Origin: Entoloma clypeatum | Taxonomy: Eukaryota; Basidiomycota; Agaricomycetes; Agaricales; Entolomataceae | Length of the DNA stretch: 64,000 bases | NCBI GenBank assembly: GCA_963565915.1 | Contig: OY751485.1 | Coordinates: 5,084,001 to 5,148,000 of the forward strand | Reading direction: 5' to 3' | Shown: positions 45,321 to 54,699 of the stretch, one piece after another | Layout of the letters: each line of letters begins with the position of its first letter | How positions within the stretch are numbered: position 1 is the stretch's first letter | Made by a program: the position numbers and the translations under genes | The notes under the pieces: model-generated | Databases searched by the model: none | Told to the model about the DNA's origin: nothing | What the model saw: the letters and a program-made list of their open reading frames with translations, nothing else

Positions 45321-47003
45321 TCACATGCCCTCCGGATCTGTAGACTCTGCACTATCCGTTTCGTCGCTGCGCCAAGTAACATGCTTGACCAGGTATATAT
45401 CATCATCATCCCGGACGTTGGTGCACTCCTCGATACTCAATCTGGATAGTCCTATCCCCCGCTTACGTCGCTCCACCAAACAATTCTTCACGACGTCGAT
45501 GAATCGTTGGCCACCACGATCGTCATCAAAATCCAACAGTTTGAATGTCAACTGACGAAGCCGTTGAAATTTCAGTCGACCTGGTGGTTTCTTCCCATTG
45601 ATGCGCAGGTTCGGCGACGAAAGACCATCTGAGAACGCTTTGAGGAATCCAATCTGAGATGCAGTTCCCACAACCTCGATGCGCTCAAGGGAATTCAACC
45701 TGCCATATAATTCGACCCAGACACTGTCCGGTAGGTCGAGAAACCAGACACCAAGCATTTTCAGGTACCGAGCTGGGAGAGACCGCAAGACGGAAGTCCA
45801 CAACGCGGAACCGTCTGCGCGAGATGCCCGTTCATCCAGGTAAAAGGCGGCATCAGGTGATTCGTGCCGTTTAAAGTCGGGTGAGGTCCATGCTTGGAGC
45901 CAACCTTGAGAGACGGCCAATTGAGTAACGGCCTTGCCGATGATGCTGGTAATTAGCTTGCCGACCATGAATGTAACAGAGGACAAATCGTGGTCGTCTG
46001 AAGACGAGCGTGATTCCCTGACGGTGATAATGGTGGTTTCGGGGTATGTGATGCCGGCGAAAAAAGCCACGCAGTTTGGGAGGTCAGCTTCGAGGCTTAA
46101 ATGGCTGATGTGAGGAAGAGCTGCCCCACGGGGCGAGAAAACGTCCCCAGCTGACAATGGAAGGAGGACCGAGTCAAGATGAACGATGGTGAGTGCGGGA
46201 AGGCTAGCGAGGATGGAGATGAGTCGAGGGGCTGAAATACAGTAGGCAGGAGAAAGGCCGGAAACGCTGAGATTGGTGAGCGTGCAAGGAAATAACGATG
46301 GCTGCCATGCCATGTTGCAGTTGCGGAGGTCTAGGCAGCGCAAACGTGATACTCCTTGTGATCCTGAAAAGATGTCTGCCGGAAGACTCTTATGTTCATG
46401 GCATTCTATCAAGTGAATCTTCAATGAAGTCAGAAGAGGGGCAGCACCGTTAAGGCTGGCAATCGTGGTCACTAAGAAAGAGGAACTGCTGGGGCGGCCA
46501 CATTGGCGTTCCATTACTACGCTCACTTCTCGGATGCGATGTAGGTGCTTCAGCGTTTCTCCGAGTACAATGGTGTGCTCAGGCCCCTTTACGGATCCGG
46601 AGACTGTCAATGGCGCCATTTTTGAGCGTTCCAACATCTCCAATGCCCAGATACAATCTTCGAGTTGTATATTGTTCCAAAGGCTAGGGCATTCTAACGC
46701 CACGCGGCGCCAGTGCGAACAGACACGTGTGACACGAATCCAACGCAGTGATCGGCTCGAATAGGTCAGATTCGAGTTGGCGTCCATTTCAAGGAACTTG
46801 AATATTCCCGAGAGAACCTCAGGAGGCAAACGTGCGATGAGGGTGAGCGAGTTGTGTCGAGTTTTCCATGCAAAAATCGCGGCTTGCGCCTTTTCGATTT
46901 CTTGTTGAATACGCGCGATGCCGGCTTCTCTGATCGACAAAGGACTGAAGGCTGATGCACCGATGTCTATGTCTGCAATATCTTGGATTTCCTCCTTCAA
47001 CAT
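45321..47003 (-). CDS. F-box protein with LRR-like C-terminal region
   Basis: Probable substrate receptor of an SCF ubiquitin ligase (family inference). Single open frame of 560 residues, apparently intronless, from ATG 47003 (MLKEEIQDIADIDIGASAFS). An N-terminal coiled region (REAGIARIQQEIEKAQAAIF) precedes the F-box core (LIARLPPEVLSGIFKFLE through VCSHWRRVALECPSLWNNI). The remainder shows irregular leucine-rich strands (LRCLDLRNCNMAWQPSLFPC, LTNLSVSGLSPAYCISAPRL, SLPALTIVHLDSVLLPLS). The C-terminal segment is GRLKFQRLRQLTFKLLDFDD, NCLVERRKRGIGLSRLS and DDIYLVKHVTWRSDE. This architecture is very common in Agaricomycetes. The neighbouring pseudogene is its decayed duplicate. Confidence 0.85.
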   Translation of the reverse strand: MLKEEIQDIADIDIGASAFSPLSIREAGIARIQQEIEKAQAAIFAWKTRHNSLTLIARLPPEVLSGIFKFLEMDANSNLTYSSRSLRWIRVTRVCSHWRRVALECPSLWNNIQLEDCIWALEMLERSKMAPLTVSGSVKGPEHTIVLGETLKHLHRIREVSVVMERQCGRPSSSSFLVTTIASLNGAAPLLTSLKIHLIECHEHKSLPADIFSGSQGVSRLRCLDLRNCNMAWQPSLFPCTLTNLSVSGLSPAYCISAPRLISILASLPALTIVHLDSVLLPLSAGDVFSPRGAALPHISHLSLEADLPNCVAFFAGITYPETTIITVRESRSSSDDHDLSSVTFMVGKLITSIIGKAVTQLAVSQGWLQAWTSPDFKRHESPDAAFYLDERASRADGSALWTSVLRSLPARYLKMLGVWFLDLPDSVWVELYGRLNSLERIEVVGTASQIGFLKAFSDGLSSPNLRINGKKPPGRLKFQRLRQLTFKLLDFDDDRGGQRFIDVVKNCLVERRKRGIGLSRLSIEECTNVRDDDDIYLVKHVTWRSDETDSAESTDPEGM

Positions 47004-47327
47004 TGCGGGAGAGACCAGAGGGTTGTAAATAACATACCCTTTTCCATCGCGGCCTTTGATTCGGTGTGCCAGCGAACCGGTTCAAGCCAGGCCGTGATTC
47101 AAACAGATCGCAACAGAGTGCATGTACATACATCCTCAAAACGTTTGCGAACGTAACTGCAACTACCAGGAATACCGTATCCAAAGCATCCACGCAACAA
47201 AGGTCAATAAATACATCATACATCCAAAGTGTCAAATCGGACCCAGCATGCGTAGTTCGAAACGAGAAAGAAACGACGTTATGTTTGCACCAACACCTGC
47301 CCCCCCGTTGAAGTTGAACACCACACC
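47004..47327. other. Intergenic, no gene seen
   Basis: 5' side of the F-box gene and 3' side of the next minus-strand gene. No extra coding signal. Confidence 0.45.
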
Positions 47328-48820
47328 TCAAACTTCTGGTCCGCCGTTATATCCGCGCGCATACCCAACACCAGGAGCGGCGTCGTGTGCGTTGTTCAAT
47401 CGACTCAAGGGACGCAAGATAGGGTCTGATGAGGGCACAACTGACGGCGAGGATCCATTCATTGGGGGAACCATACCCATCGGGGCAGGGAAAGTGGTCG
47501 GGTCGGAAGGATCCTGTCCAAAACAAACGTATCAGTAATCCTTGCAGACAAGAAGGGAAGAAAGCAGCAAAGATAAGATATATATCTCACATAAAGCCTC
47601 AGAGGGGGCGCCGATGTCGCCGAGGGAACAGGGAAACTAGGCGCCATCGTACTCCCAGTGTTATGATAACCTAACTGAACCTGCTGAGGAGAAGGATCTC
47701 CGACCAATGGCGTTGGCTTGCCCAGGAAGCTTGTCGGAGCGGGACTCGTGCCGTGAAGCTGACTGGTATTGATCAAAGACGACGGAGCTGTGCGGTTGGC
47801 ATTACGACGGCGGAGAAGCAGGATGGCTAGGATGGCGATAATTGCGAGGGCGACGACACCGCCGACGACGCCCCCTGCGATCGCTCCAACGTTTGTCTTT
47901 TTGGTTCCACCACCTCCAAAACTGCCGTTGTTGATAGTGGGGATTGCGCCACCGGTGGTGTATACGGTTGTGCCGCCGGCCACCTGGGTGATAGAAGTTT
48001 GACCTGTTGATCCACCAGTAGATTCCGGGCCGCCTTTCAAAAGAATCCATCAGGAAGGCTCTAGGATGATGAGAGGATGGGGTACTTACTAACAGCGGCT
48101 TGTGCAGCAGGAATGCTCCACAGATCGCCTGCCTGTCAGAGCACGTTGAGATGGTTACGATCGGTGGCAAGATAAGGAGGGCATACCCCAATAGGAAGAT
48201 ACGCCCAGTGAGGGACTCGGGTACCAGCAGGGACAGGAGCCGGGAAACTAAAAGTAAAGAACTAATGAGTGGCTTGTCCCTGATGCGGCGGTGGGGGTCA
48301 CGCACTTTGGATATACATTGCTGCAGTTCGTATTCCACTGGGACCACCTGATAAACAATGCAATCAGTCCACTATCTTTGCAAAAGAACAAAGACAGACG
48401 TCAAGTATTCTCCCTCTTGACAGATCGCACAAGCACTGATGACGCTGTAATAGACCGTACTGCATTTACACGGCGTGGCGGTTGATACCAAGGGGCCGTC
48501 ATAATGCCAGGTAGGGGGCAATTGCGAGTTGACAATCGGTGCTGAGCGGAATCCCTCTCAGTCCCAATATGCCTTGTTGCATTTTTGGATCAAGATACGT
48601 ACGGTTACCAGTGCAGGCACTCGCGAGGTACGCTCCAACCACGCAGGGGCTTTGGTTGAGGGAGTTAAAAGTCTGTCAATAGAGCCACGAATTAGCGCCT
48701 GCTGGAGAGGGACCCGCAGCCACCCACCCATGAGTAGGTTGAGTCGATACAAGTGGCCTAGACCACACACACTTGATGAGCTATAAAGAGGTCATGCATC
48801 TGGTTGAGAGTGCTCACCAT
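47328..48820 (-). CDS. Membrane protein with Cys-rich ectodomain and one TM helix
   Basis: Function unknown, though the pattern is common in agaricomycete genomes. The ectodomain exons read CIDSTYSW, TFNSLNQSPCVVGAYLASAC, QLPPTWHYDGPLVSTATPCK, CSTVYYSVISACAICQ, WSQWNTNCSNVYPK and FPAPVPAGTRVPHWAYLPIG, so at least eight cysteines. A Ser/Thr/Gly-rich stalk (STGGSTGQTSITQVAGGT) precedes the TM (GAIAGGVVGGVVALAIIAIL), and LLRRRNANR follows. The tail joins PLRLY to DPSDPTTFPAPMGMVPPM and ends GYARGYNGGPEV (stop 47328). The start is uncertain: ATG 48820 directly followed by a GTGAGC intron keeps frame with ATCIDSTYSW but lacks a signal peptide, so an upstream exon is possible. Confidence 0.65.
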
Positions 48821-50373
48821 TCTCACTTAAAGACTCGCAGCCAACGAACCAGACAGCTTGGTTTCCCTCAAGGTCGTGGGGGATAAGTTAAAAGGGAAGG
48901 TGAGGCTGAGGTGTTCAGTGGGTCTTCCCGAGTAACTGATAGATCGTGCCTCATTCGTCCCTGACGCAAAGGAGTGGTGCGGAGATAAAGATTGATCACA
49001 TCAAGCAGGCTGCATGATTTCATTCGCATTCGTCACGGTCCGTCATCAACGGTTCAGTACTACTGCCCTTCTCCATAGAATGATAACTTCGTGAAGGAAA
49101 TAACCAGCATCTCTACAATCGAAATATATATGCTTAGCGAAGCAGTGCCTTTGTACTAGGTTGTAGGACCTTACTTACCCTTGTCAACTCCGAGGCTGTG
49201 TCGTATTCATATCGGAACCCATTTGATATGTTGAACTTTATGGGCCCTGAACACAAGCCTGAACAAATGTATTTTTGGCACAATACATACTTGGTCGAAA
49301 TTTCTTTCTTCGAAATCCAAAGTCACTGAGGCTCGAGCGTAGTGCCTCCTTGAGCGATCGAGTACTTGTAGATATTAGATGCTCTGCTAGGAGCTCTGGA
49401 TGTGAGCGAGTAGGTACTTACGTATTTATGAGCGCTTCGCCGCTTGCCAAGATAGTGTTGATGAATTTCGCACGCCTCCTGTCAGATCGCCACCCTTCGC
49501 CACCACATGCCGTTTGTCCATGGCCAGTCCCAGTTCGCGCTACGCTCCTGCGCCCGTCTATCGACGTCGTTAAGCTTTCTTCCAGTGATCATAGATGGGT
49601 AGGAATGAGATCGAGCCATCTGATGAAGTTGAAGATTTTCAAGCCCAATAGCAACCGAAGAACGAACTTGTATCCGTGAATAATTCAATCCACGCGATTT
49701 CACTGTAAACCACACAACTGTTTCTTTTTGCCAGGTGGAAGCGGGTAGATATACCGAACCGTCGGGTGGACATTTTAACTCATCAACGAGTCTACATAGT
49801 CAAAACTGCCGTTATATGATGGACTGAAAAGCCGCAAAGCATATCATGTTATCCATCCAGCCTCGTATTAGCAAACGACCCAATGTTCTTTCAACCAGTC
49901 CACTCAAGGACGGCAAAGCACGTATATCCTTCTCCGAGGCTAGAATCGGGTCACTCTTCCACTTCCCTCCCATGGTATTTTCTTCGCCCTGCGTAGCCCG
50001 TGACTCGTGACGAGCAGTATCGGATGGCGGTTTTTCATCATACGAGAAATGACAAGAATGCATACTCAACGAGTGCATAAGGAGGGAAGAGTTGATGGAT
50101 GTTTAGAAGCATATTTGCACACCCCTTCGAAGTGACTTTGAAAAATCACCGGCACAGCCAACCAGATCCCGTTCAAACTACTTAGTCTGAGAGGTGTGGT
50201 AAATACTTATGCTCTATTACTTTTTGAACGTCCTTGGCGATTTGATCCATTATCGAGATCCAGAAAAATCTTTCAAGGTCCGGGACTCGTAAGTTGACTC
50301 TCCGGGAACCCGCTTGAACATCATCTGCCCATCAAGAGTGACCATGACACAAGCGTCCTCCAAAGCAATTATC
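48821..50373. other. Intergenic, no gene seen
   Basis: 1.5 kb without recognisable exons. Open frames at 49275-49679 and 49812-50078 lack family features. Confidence 0.4.
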
Positions 50374-50455
50374 GACCCCTTAGGTCAGTGGTAGAGTGTG
50401 TGATTCCAGAGATTGGATCTTCCACAAGGTCATCCGTTCAATCCAGGTAGGGGTC
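50374..50455 (+). tRNA. tRNA-Trp(CCA)-like, probably degenerate
   Basis: The acceptor GACCCCT/AGGGGTC pairs perfectly over 7 bp. AGTGGTAGAGT resembles a D-arm, the anticodon loop begins TTCCA (anticodon CCA) with room for an intron of about 10 nt, and ATCCGTTCAATC resembles a T-arm. The D-stem (GGTC/GAGT) and T-stem (ATCCG/CAGGT) each contain a mismatch, and the anticodon stem has an A-C pair. It is therefore likely a decaying tRNA gene rather than a fully active one. Confidence 0.5.
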
Positions 50456-50972
50456 AATGCATTCTGCCATTCTTCTCCTCAAATGACTTGAAGCCGGATT
50501 TTAAAATGCAAAGGTACTCATTCTTTTTGTGTGGAAGTAGGATAAGAGGGAGGTTGGAGTCTAAATGAAGTGTAGATGAGTACCTCGGGTAAGACCTCGT
50601 AAAACAGTCCTTGCAGTCAATACATTATACATATTCCCGTTGTTCTCTACAGCAGAGAGAGGGCTTTTTTATTTTATTTTAATTTTTTTAAAACCTCAAT
50701 TTATATTCCGGCGCCCGATCGCAGTCCGGTCTTGTACACTAAGTTACAAATTTAAGGAGAACTACATACAAGAGTATTGGAGAGTAATGCCCTGTGGTCA
50801 CGGCACATGTGCGGAGAGAAAAATATAAGTATCCGAGAGTGGGGTCCACCCATGGATCAAGTCCACCAGAACAGACCCCGTATATAAACTACATACGCCC
50901 ATAGGAAGAGACCGTAGTAACTAAAGAGACCGTGAAAGAAAGAAAACATAACACTGAAGCTCACCCGATAAG
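50456..50972. other. Probable 3' UTR of the LINE, otherwise empty
   Basis: Lies downstream of the LINE stop on the minus strand. Includes an A/T-rich tract at 50668-50697. The exact 3' end of the element cannot be seen. Confidence 0.4.
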
Positions 50973-52009
50973 TTAGGGTGGGGGAAAGGCGAATAATGCG
51001 GGATGGTTTGCGAGCATCCCCAGGAAATTGCCGATATTGTAATGTTTGTTGGAGGCGTCGTCCCTATCAAAGAGAGGACATTTGTGGAGAAGGTGATCAA
51101 CCATCTCGAGAGTGTCATCATCACAGGCACATGTGAATGGGCCTGGATGCTTGAAGCATTGTCTATAGGCACCGATGGGAGCGTGGCCCAGGGTGGCACG
51201 GGTGAGGCGAGCAAACAGCGCGTTGTTGTTGCCCGCCCAGGAATTGAGCCAGGGTCCACCTTTGACGTGGTCTGGTTGGAATACCTTCTCTTTGTCTCTG
51301 ATGTGGAGAGGGAGGAAGGAGCGACCTCGGAATTCGGGGGCGGAATGAAGTTTGCACCATCCATCCACGGCACTGGTAGCGGCAGCGGTATGGGCAAAGT
51401 TAGGAGACAGGGCTGTTCCTTGGGTCAATTTGAAGTGACATGAGGGGTTGGGGAAGGCAGAACCCCACTCAGACATGAGAGGTGTGTCTAGGTGGACATG
51501 GATGATGCCGGCTCCAGCGAGAAAGGGCCGGAGGAGGTGGGAAATGCCGCATGAGACAGAGTGGCCCACATGAATGGAGCCTGTATCAAGGGCGAGTCGG
51601 ACAGCCTGTATGTTCCGGGTGAAGATATGAATCTCCGTGACATAAGGTGCGTGTGTGATGACCTTGCTAAGGCCAAGGAGGGTGGCGACGATGAGAGTCT
51701 CGGGGGCGAGACTTCTGCCTGTGCTGGCTCTGGTCATATGAGGGTCTTGAGCGTGACGACCAATGAAGGGGGCGAAGCGGACTACCGCGACTGCCGCGAC
51801 TGCCGATGACAACATCTTACCAATGCTGGGTCGGGCAGCAATGCAGAAGGCTGCTTGATGATTTTCTTCCTCGGCGGTAGTGAGGATGTCTTTGAGGTAG
51901 GTGTAACGCTTCTTGTCGTCATCGATCTGTGGGGCGTCCCAGATGAACGAATCCGAGTAGAGGTCGAGTATGTGATTCCCTGGGCGAGCCTCGTCGCTAA
52001 GGTAGTCGG

Positions 52010-52017
52010 ATCTCTCA
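52010..52017. repeat. Left target-site duplication of hAT
   Basis: ATCTCTCA, identical to 53601-53608 on the other side of the element. Confidence 0.93.
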
Positions 52018-53600
52018 TAAGGTATGACACGGGTACGGGTAACACCGTGACAATTTGGTCACGGGTGTGTTCGGGTACGGGTACGGGTTCGAGTTTGTCC
52101 TACCCGCGCAACACCGTACCCTTACTCACGGGTATATGGGTGTTGTACATACTATCTAATGGTTACATATCATAACTGAGCATTAATTGAAATATATTCT
52201 ATTTGAATTTACAATCGACCGTCGAATTGTTGCTTATCAGGGCCGTGAGAAAATTGCCACCAATCGTGCTGGCATCCGAGCAAGTCACAGCTTCTAGCTC
52301 TACGGCCCCCATCGGCCCTCATGGGGTCATCCGATCTTGTTGAAGCTGAAGAAAAAAAACAATCTATCGAGATCTGGCTTCACTATTTAAAAGTGTGTCG
52401 ATTCCCTTCGCTTTTTTTCACCTTCCTGATGCCCCAGTCTTGGAAAACACAGTCTTCGGCCAAATCTTCACGCTCATCCCTCCAGTCTGCGGTCTCGACA
52501 TCCTCTCTATCTAAGGCTGTCAGATCCAGTGCCAAAGCGGTCGGGCGCGGCGTCAAACGTATCAAGAAAGGTGCCAGTTCAATCGCTCGTCCCCTCAAGC
52601 GGGCGAAGCATGCGCTTTCGAATGTCTCTTCCCCAGTCATGAGCGATGAAGGCAGCGACCCCACAGCCGGTGGAGATGAAGACAGCGTGGATGATGGGCC
52701 AGATGTTATCGACATCGATTCGGGTGAGGAGACCGACGAGCTTGAGAAAGAACTTGGTGAGCACGAATTCTTTTCTTTTCTTCCAGTTGATATCTTACTC
52801 ATTCATCCCTCAGCTGCGGCGAAGAAAACCTGGAGGTCTGCTGTATATTCCTTCTTCAAACCTGAAGTCACCATCGAGGTACACGATGGTCGCGTCGCCC
52901 ACTTCTTCGCGTGTTCCGCCAAGAAATGCAAGACATCAGCAAAAGGTATTCGACGTTATCAAGACAAAGCCGACAAGTCGTCAACTGCTAACCTCCGGAA
53001 CCATGCCGTGCGCTGCTTCGGCGAGGATGCTGTTAAGACAGCCATGAAGGGGGAGTCGAGTGTCGACCGGAGCGGCAACATCTTCAATACCTTCACCCGC
53101 CAAGGAAAACAGCCAGCCACCTACTCCCACCGTGCTCACTCAACCCCTGAGTTCCGGTAATTATGTTTGCTTTTGATACATTCCTCCGAACTCACTCCGC
53201 CCATCAGTGCCCACATTGCCAAATGGGTGGCCGAAAGCAATCGCCCCGCGCACATCGTCTCCGACCCCGAGCTTATCGATCTCCTCACGACAGGACACCC
53301 CCACCTCAAAGTCCCATCTCCGAACACTGTTCGACGCGATGTCAAGGCGGCTTACGAGAAGTGCCGTGCGAAGAGCAGATAAGGACTTATATTTCGTAGT
53401 GCCATTTTTTTTACCTAGTAGCTGTCTCCTGTGCCAAATGAATGCGAAACCCACGGGTGCATATGCATACCCGTGGTTTTCGCGGTGTACCCGCCATTTC
53501 TATGGGTGTACCCGCACCCCTACCCTTATGGGTACGGTGTTTGCGGGTACGGGTACGGGTTCAGGAAAAAAAACCCGAGGTGTACCCGTGTCATACCTTA
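52018..53600. mobile_element. Non-autonomous hAT DNA transposon, 1583 bp
   Basis: Perfect terminal inverted repeats TAAGGTATGACACGGGTAC / GTACCCGTGTCATACCTTA are flanked by an exact 8-bp target duplication ATCTCTCA (52010-52017 and 53601-53608), the size typical of hAT. Both ends are filled with GGGTAC/GTACCC subterminal repeats, probable transposase-binding sites. It encodes only an N-terminal BED-finger segment of a transposase, with no catalytic domain. Removing the element plus one duplication rejoins the LINE frame exactly. Confidence 0.93.
52429..53382 (+). CDS. Truncated hAT transposase N-terminus with BED-type zinc finger
   Basis: Start ATG 52429 (MPQSWKTQSSAKSSRSSLQS) is preferred, although 52321 is also open. 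Introns 52757-52813 and 53157-53207 have good GT-AG sites, and splicing keeps frame: DELEKELAAAKKTWRSAVYS and TPEFRAHIAKWVAESNRPAH. A Ser/Lys-rich basic region and an acidic Asp/Glu stretch precede the BED-like finger (FACSAKKCK, then NLRNHAVRCFGEDAV, C-x4-C..H-x4-C). The segment after the finger (IVSDPELIDLLTTGHPHLKV, PSPNTVRRDVKAAYEKC) matches the pre-catalytic region of agaricomycete hAT transposases. It then stops at TAA 53382, so the DDE/RNase-H and dimerisation domains are absent. Confidence 0.8.
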
Positions 53601-53608
53601 ATCTCTCA
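53601..53608. repeat. Right target-site duplication of hAT
   Basis: ATCTCTCA, identical to 52010-52017. Confidence 0.93.
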
Positions 53609-54362
53609 AGCTTGACAGCGGTCATCAGGTTTTGAATGTCGATGACTGGGCTAAGGGTCCTGTCCTCCGCCTTGAGCAGAAGCTCACAGACGACAGGGTG
53701 AGTGACGGGAAGCTGGGCGGCTCTGATGCGAGAGCGTTGCACTAGCTTGGTGATGTGTTGTCTGGCAGGCATGAGCCCCGCAATAGCGAGGACACCCCCG
53801 GTAGGCGACCGATTGAAAGCGCCGGTGATCCATCTGGCAGCTCTATAGTGGACCGAGTTCAAAAGATTGAAAGCGGTTTTGAGGCGTGGACCATTGTAGT
53901 ACCAGAGTTGGCATCCATAAGTGAGGATCAGCATGACGCACGACACGTACAGGAGGCGTTTGAGGTGGGGTGAGAGGCCACATGAGGAGTTACCAAGGAG
54001 GAGGGGAATGGATGTGAGCGCCTTGGTGGCATAGAAGCGTTTGTGCTCGTTAAAGGTTAGACGATGATTGAAGAAGAAGCCGAGGTAGCGCCAAAAGGCC
54101 TTGACTTGGAGGGGAGTTTGACCAGGTAGTCGAACAATAGGGTATGACGGAGAGACGGTTCGGGTGAAGAACATGAGTTCGTCTTTCGTCGGTTCAGTGG
54201 CCAGCCCCATGTCGATGAGGATGCTGTCAATGGCTTTTCGACCAGCCCGCAGGTGGGAGCAGAGAGAGGGCTGGAAGATTTGCATTTTTTTTTTGGCTCT
54301 CATATTTTTTCTGGAAGTTTTCTTCCTTGTCATGACCGAACACCCAGTGTCCTTGTATGTAG

Positions 54363-54445
54363 GCATTAATGGGGTAGTGGTAACCTGGGTCGTTGCCATC
54401 TGTAGGGATTGTCGACCCGCCGGGGGTTCGATTCCCCCTTAATGC
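54363..54445 (+). tRNA. tRNA-Gly(GCC), intron-containing
   Basis: All arms pair: acceptor GCATTAA/TTAATGC, D-stem GGGT/ACCT, anticodon stem GGTCG/CGACC, T-stem GGGGG/CCCCC around TTCGATT. The anticodon loop begins TTGCCA (GCC) and is 20 nt long, implying a 13-nt intron after position 37. Apart from one T-stem base and the intron, it equals the gene at 14-110. The truncated LINE ends just upstream, in opposite orientation. Confidence 0.92.
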
Positions 54446-54699
54446 ATGTCGGAATGCGAGTGCTTGTCATTCTTTTTCTTCGACTGAGTGCGCGGCACGG
54501 AGGGGATCTTCATACTCACTTCCTATATATGTAATACACGGGGATTCGAAGTATATATCTTGACGACTTTACAAGACCTTTGCAAGAAGAAAGAAACGAA
54601 AACGACGTAAGAAAGAAAAAGACACGAGCGCCCAACAAAAAATAAAAACCCGAGATAAACGAAAAAAAAACACTTCATGACACCCACTCGTCTATAAGT

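Larger units (their letters stand above)
50973..54310 (-). mobile_element. 5'-truncated LINE (RT thumb, RNase-H-like, zinc knuckle), split by a hAT element
   Basis: Minus-strand remnant of a non-LTR retrotransposon ORF2. It begins after the catalytic YxDD region: IDMGLATEPTKDELMFFTRT, FWRYLGFFFNHRLTFNEHKR and LKRLLYVSCVMLILTYGCQL, typical of the RT end and thumb. After the hAT insertion it resumes SDYLSDEARPGNHILDLYSD, with an RNase-H-like region (FAPFIGRHAQDP) and a C-terminal CxC..H..C zinc knuckle (CACDDDTLEMVDHLLHKCPL). The stop is at 50973. Apart from the hAT insertion the frame is open, so truncation and insertion are fairly recent. The 5' junction lies somewhere in 54290-54362, against the tRNA-Gly gene. 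Confidence 0.82.

Noticed and set aside
51003..51443. Plus-strand frame of 146 codons
   Set aside because: Antisense of the LINE RNase-H-like region.
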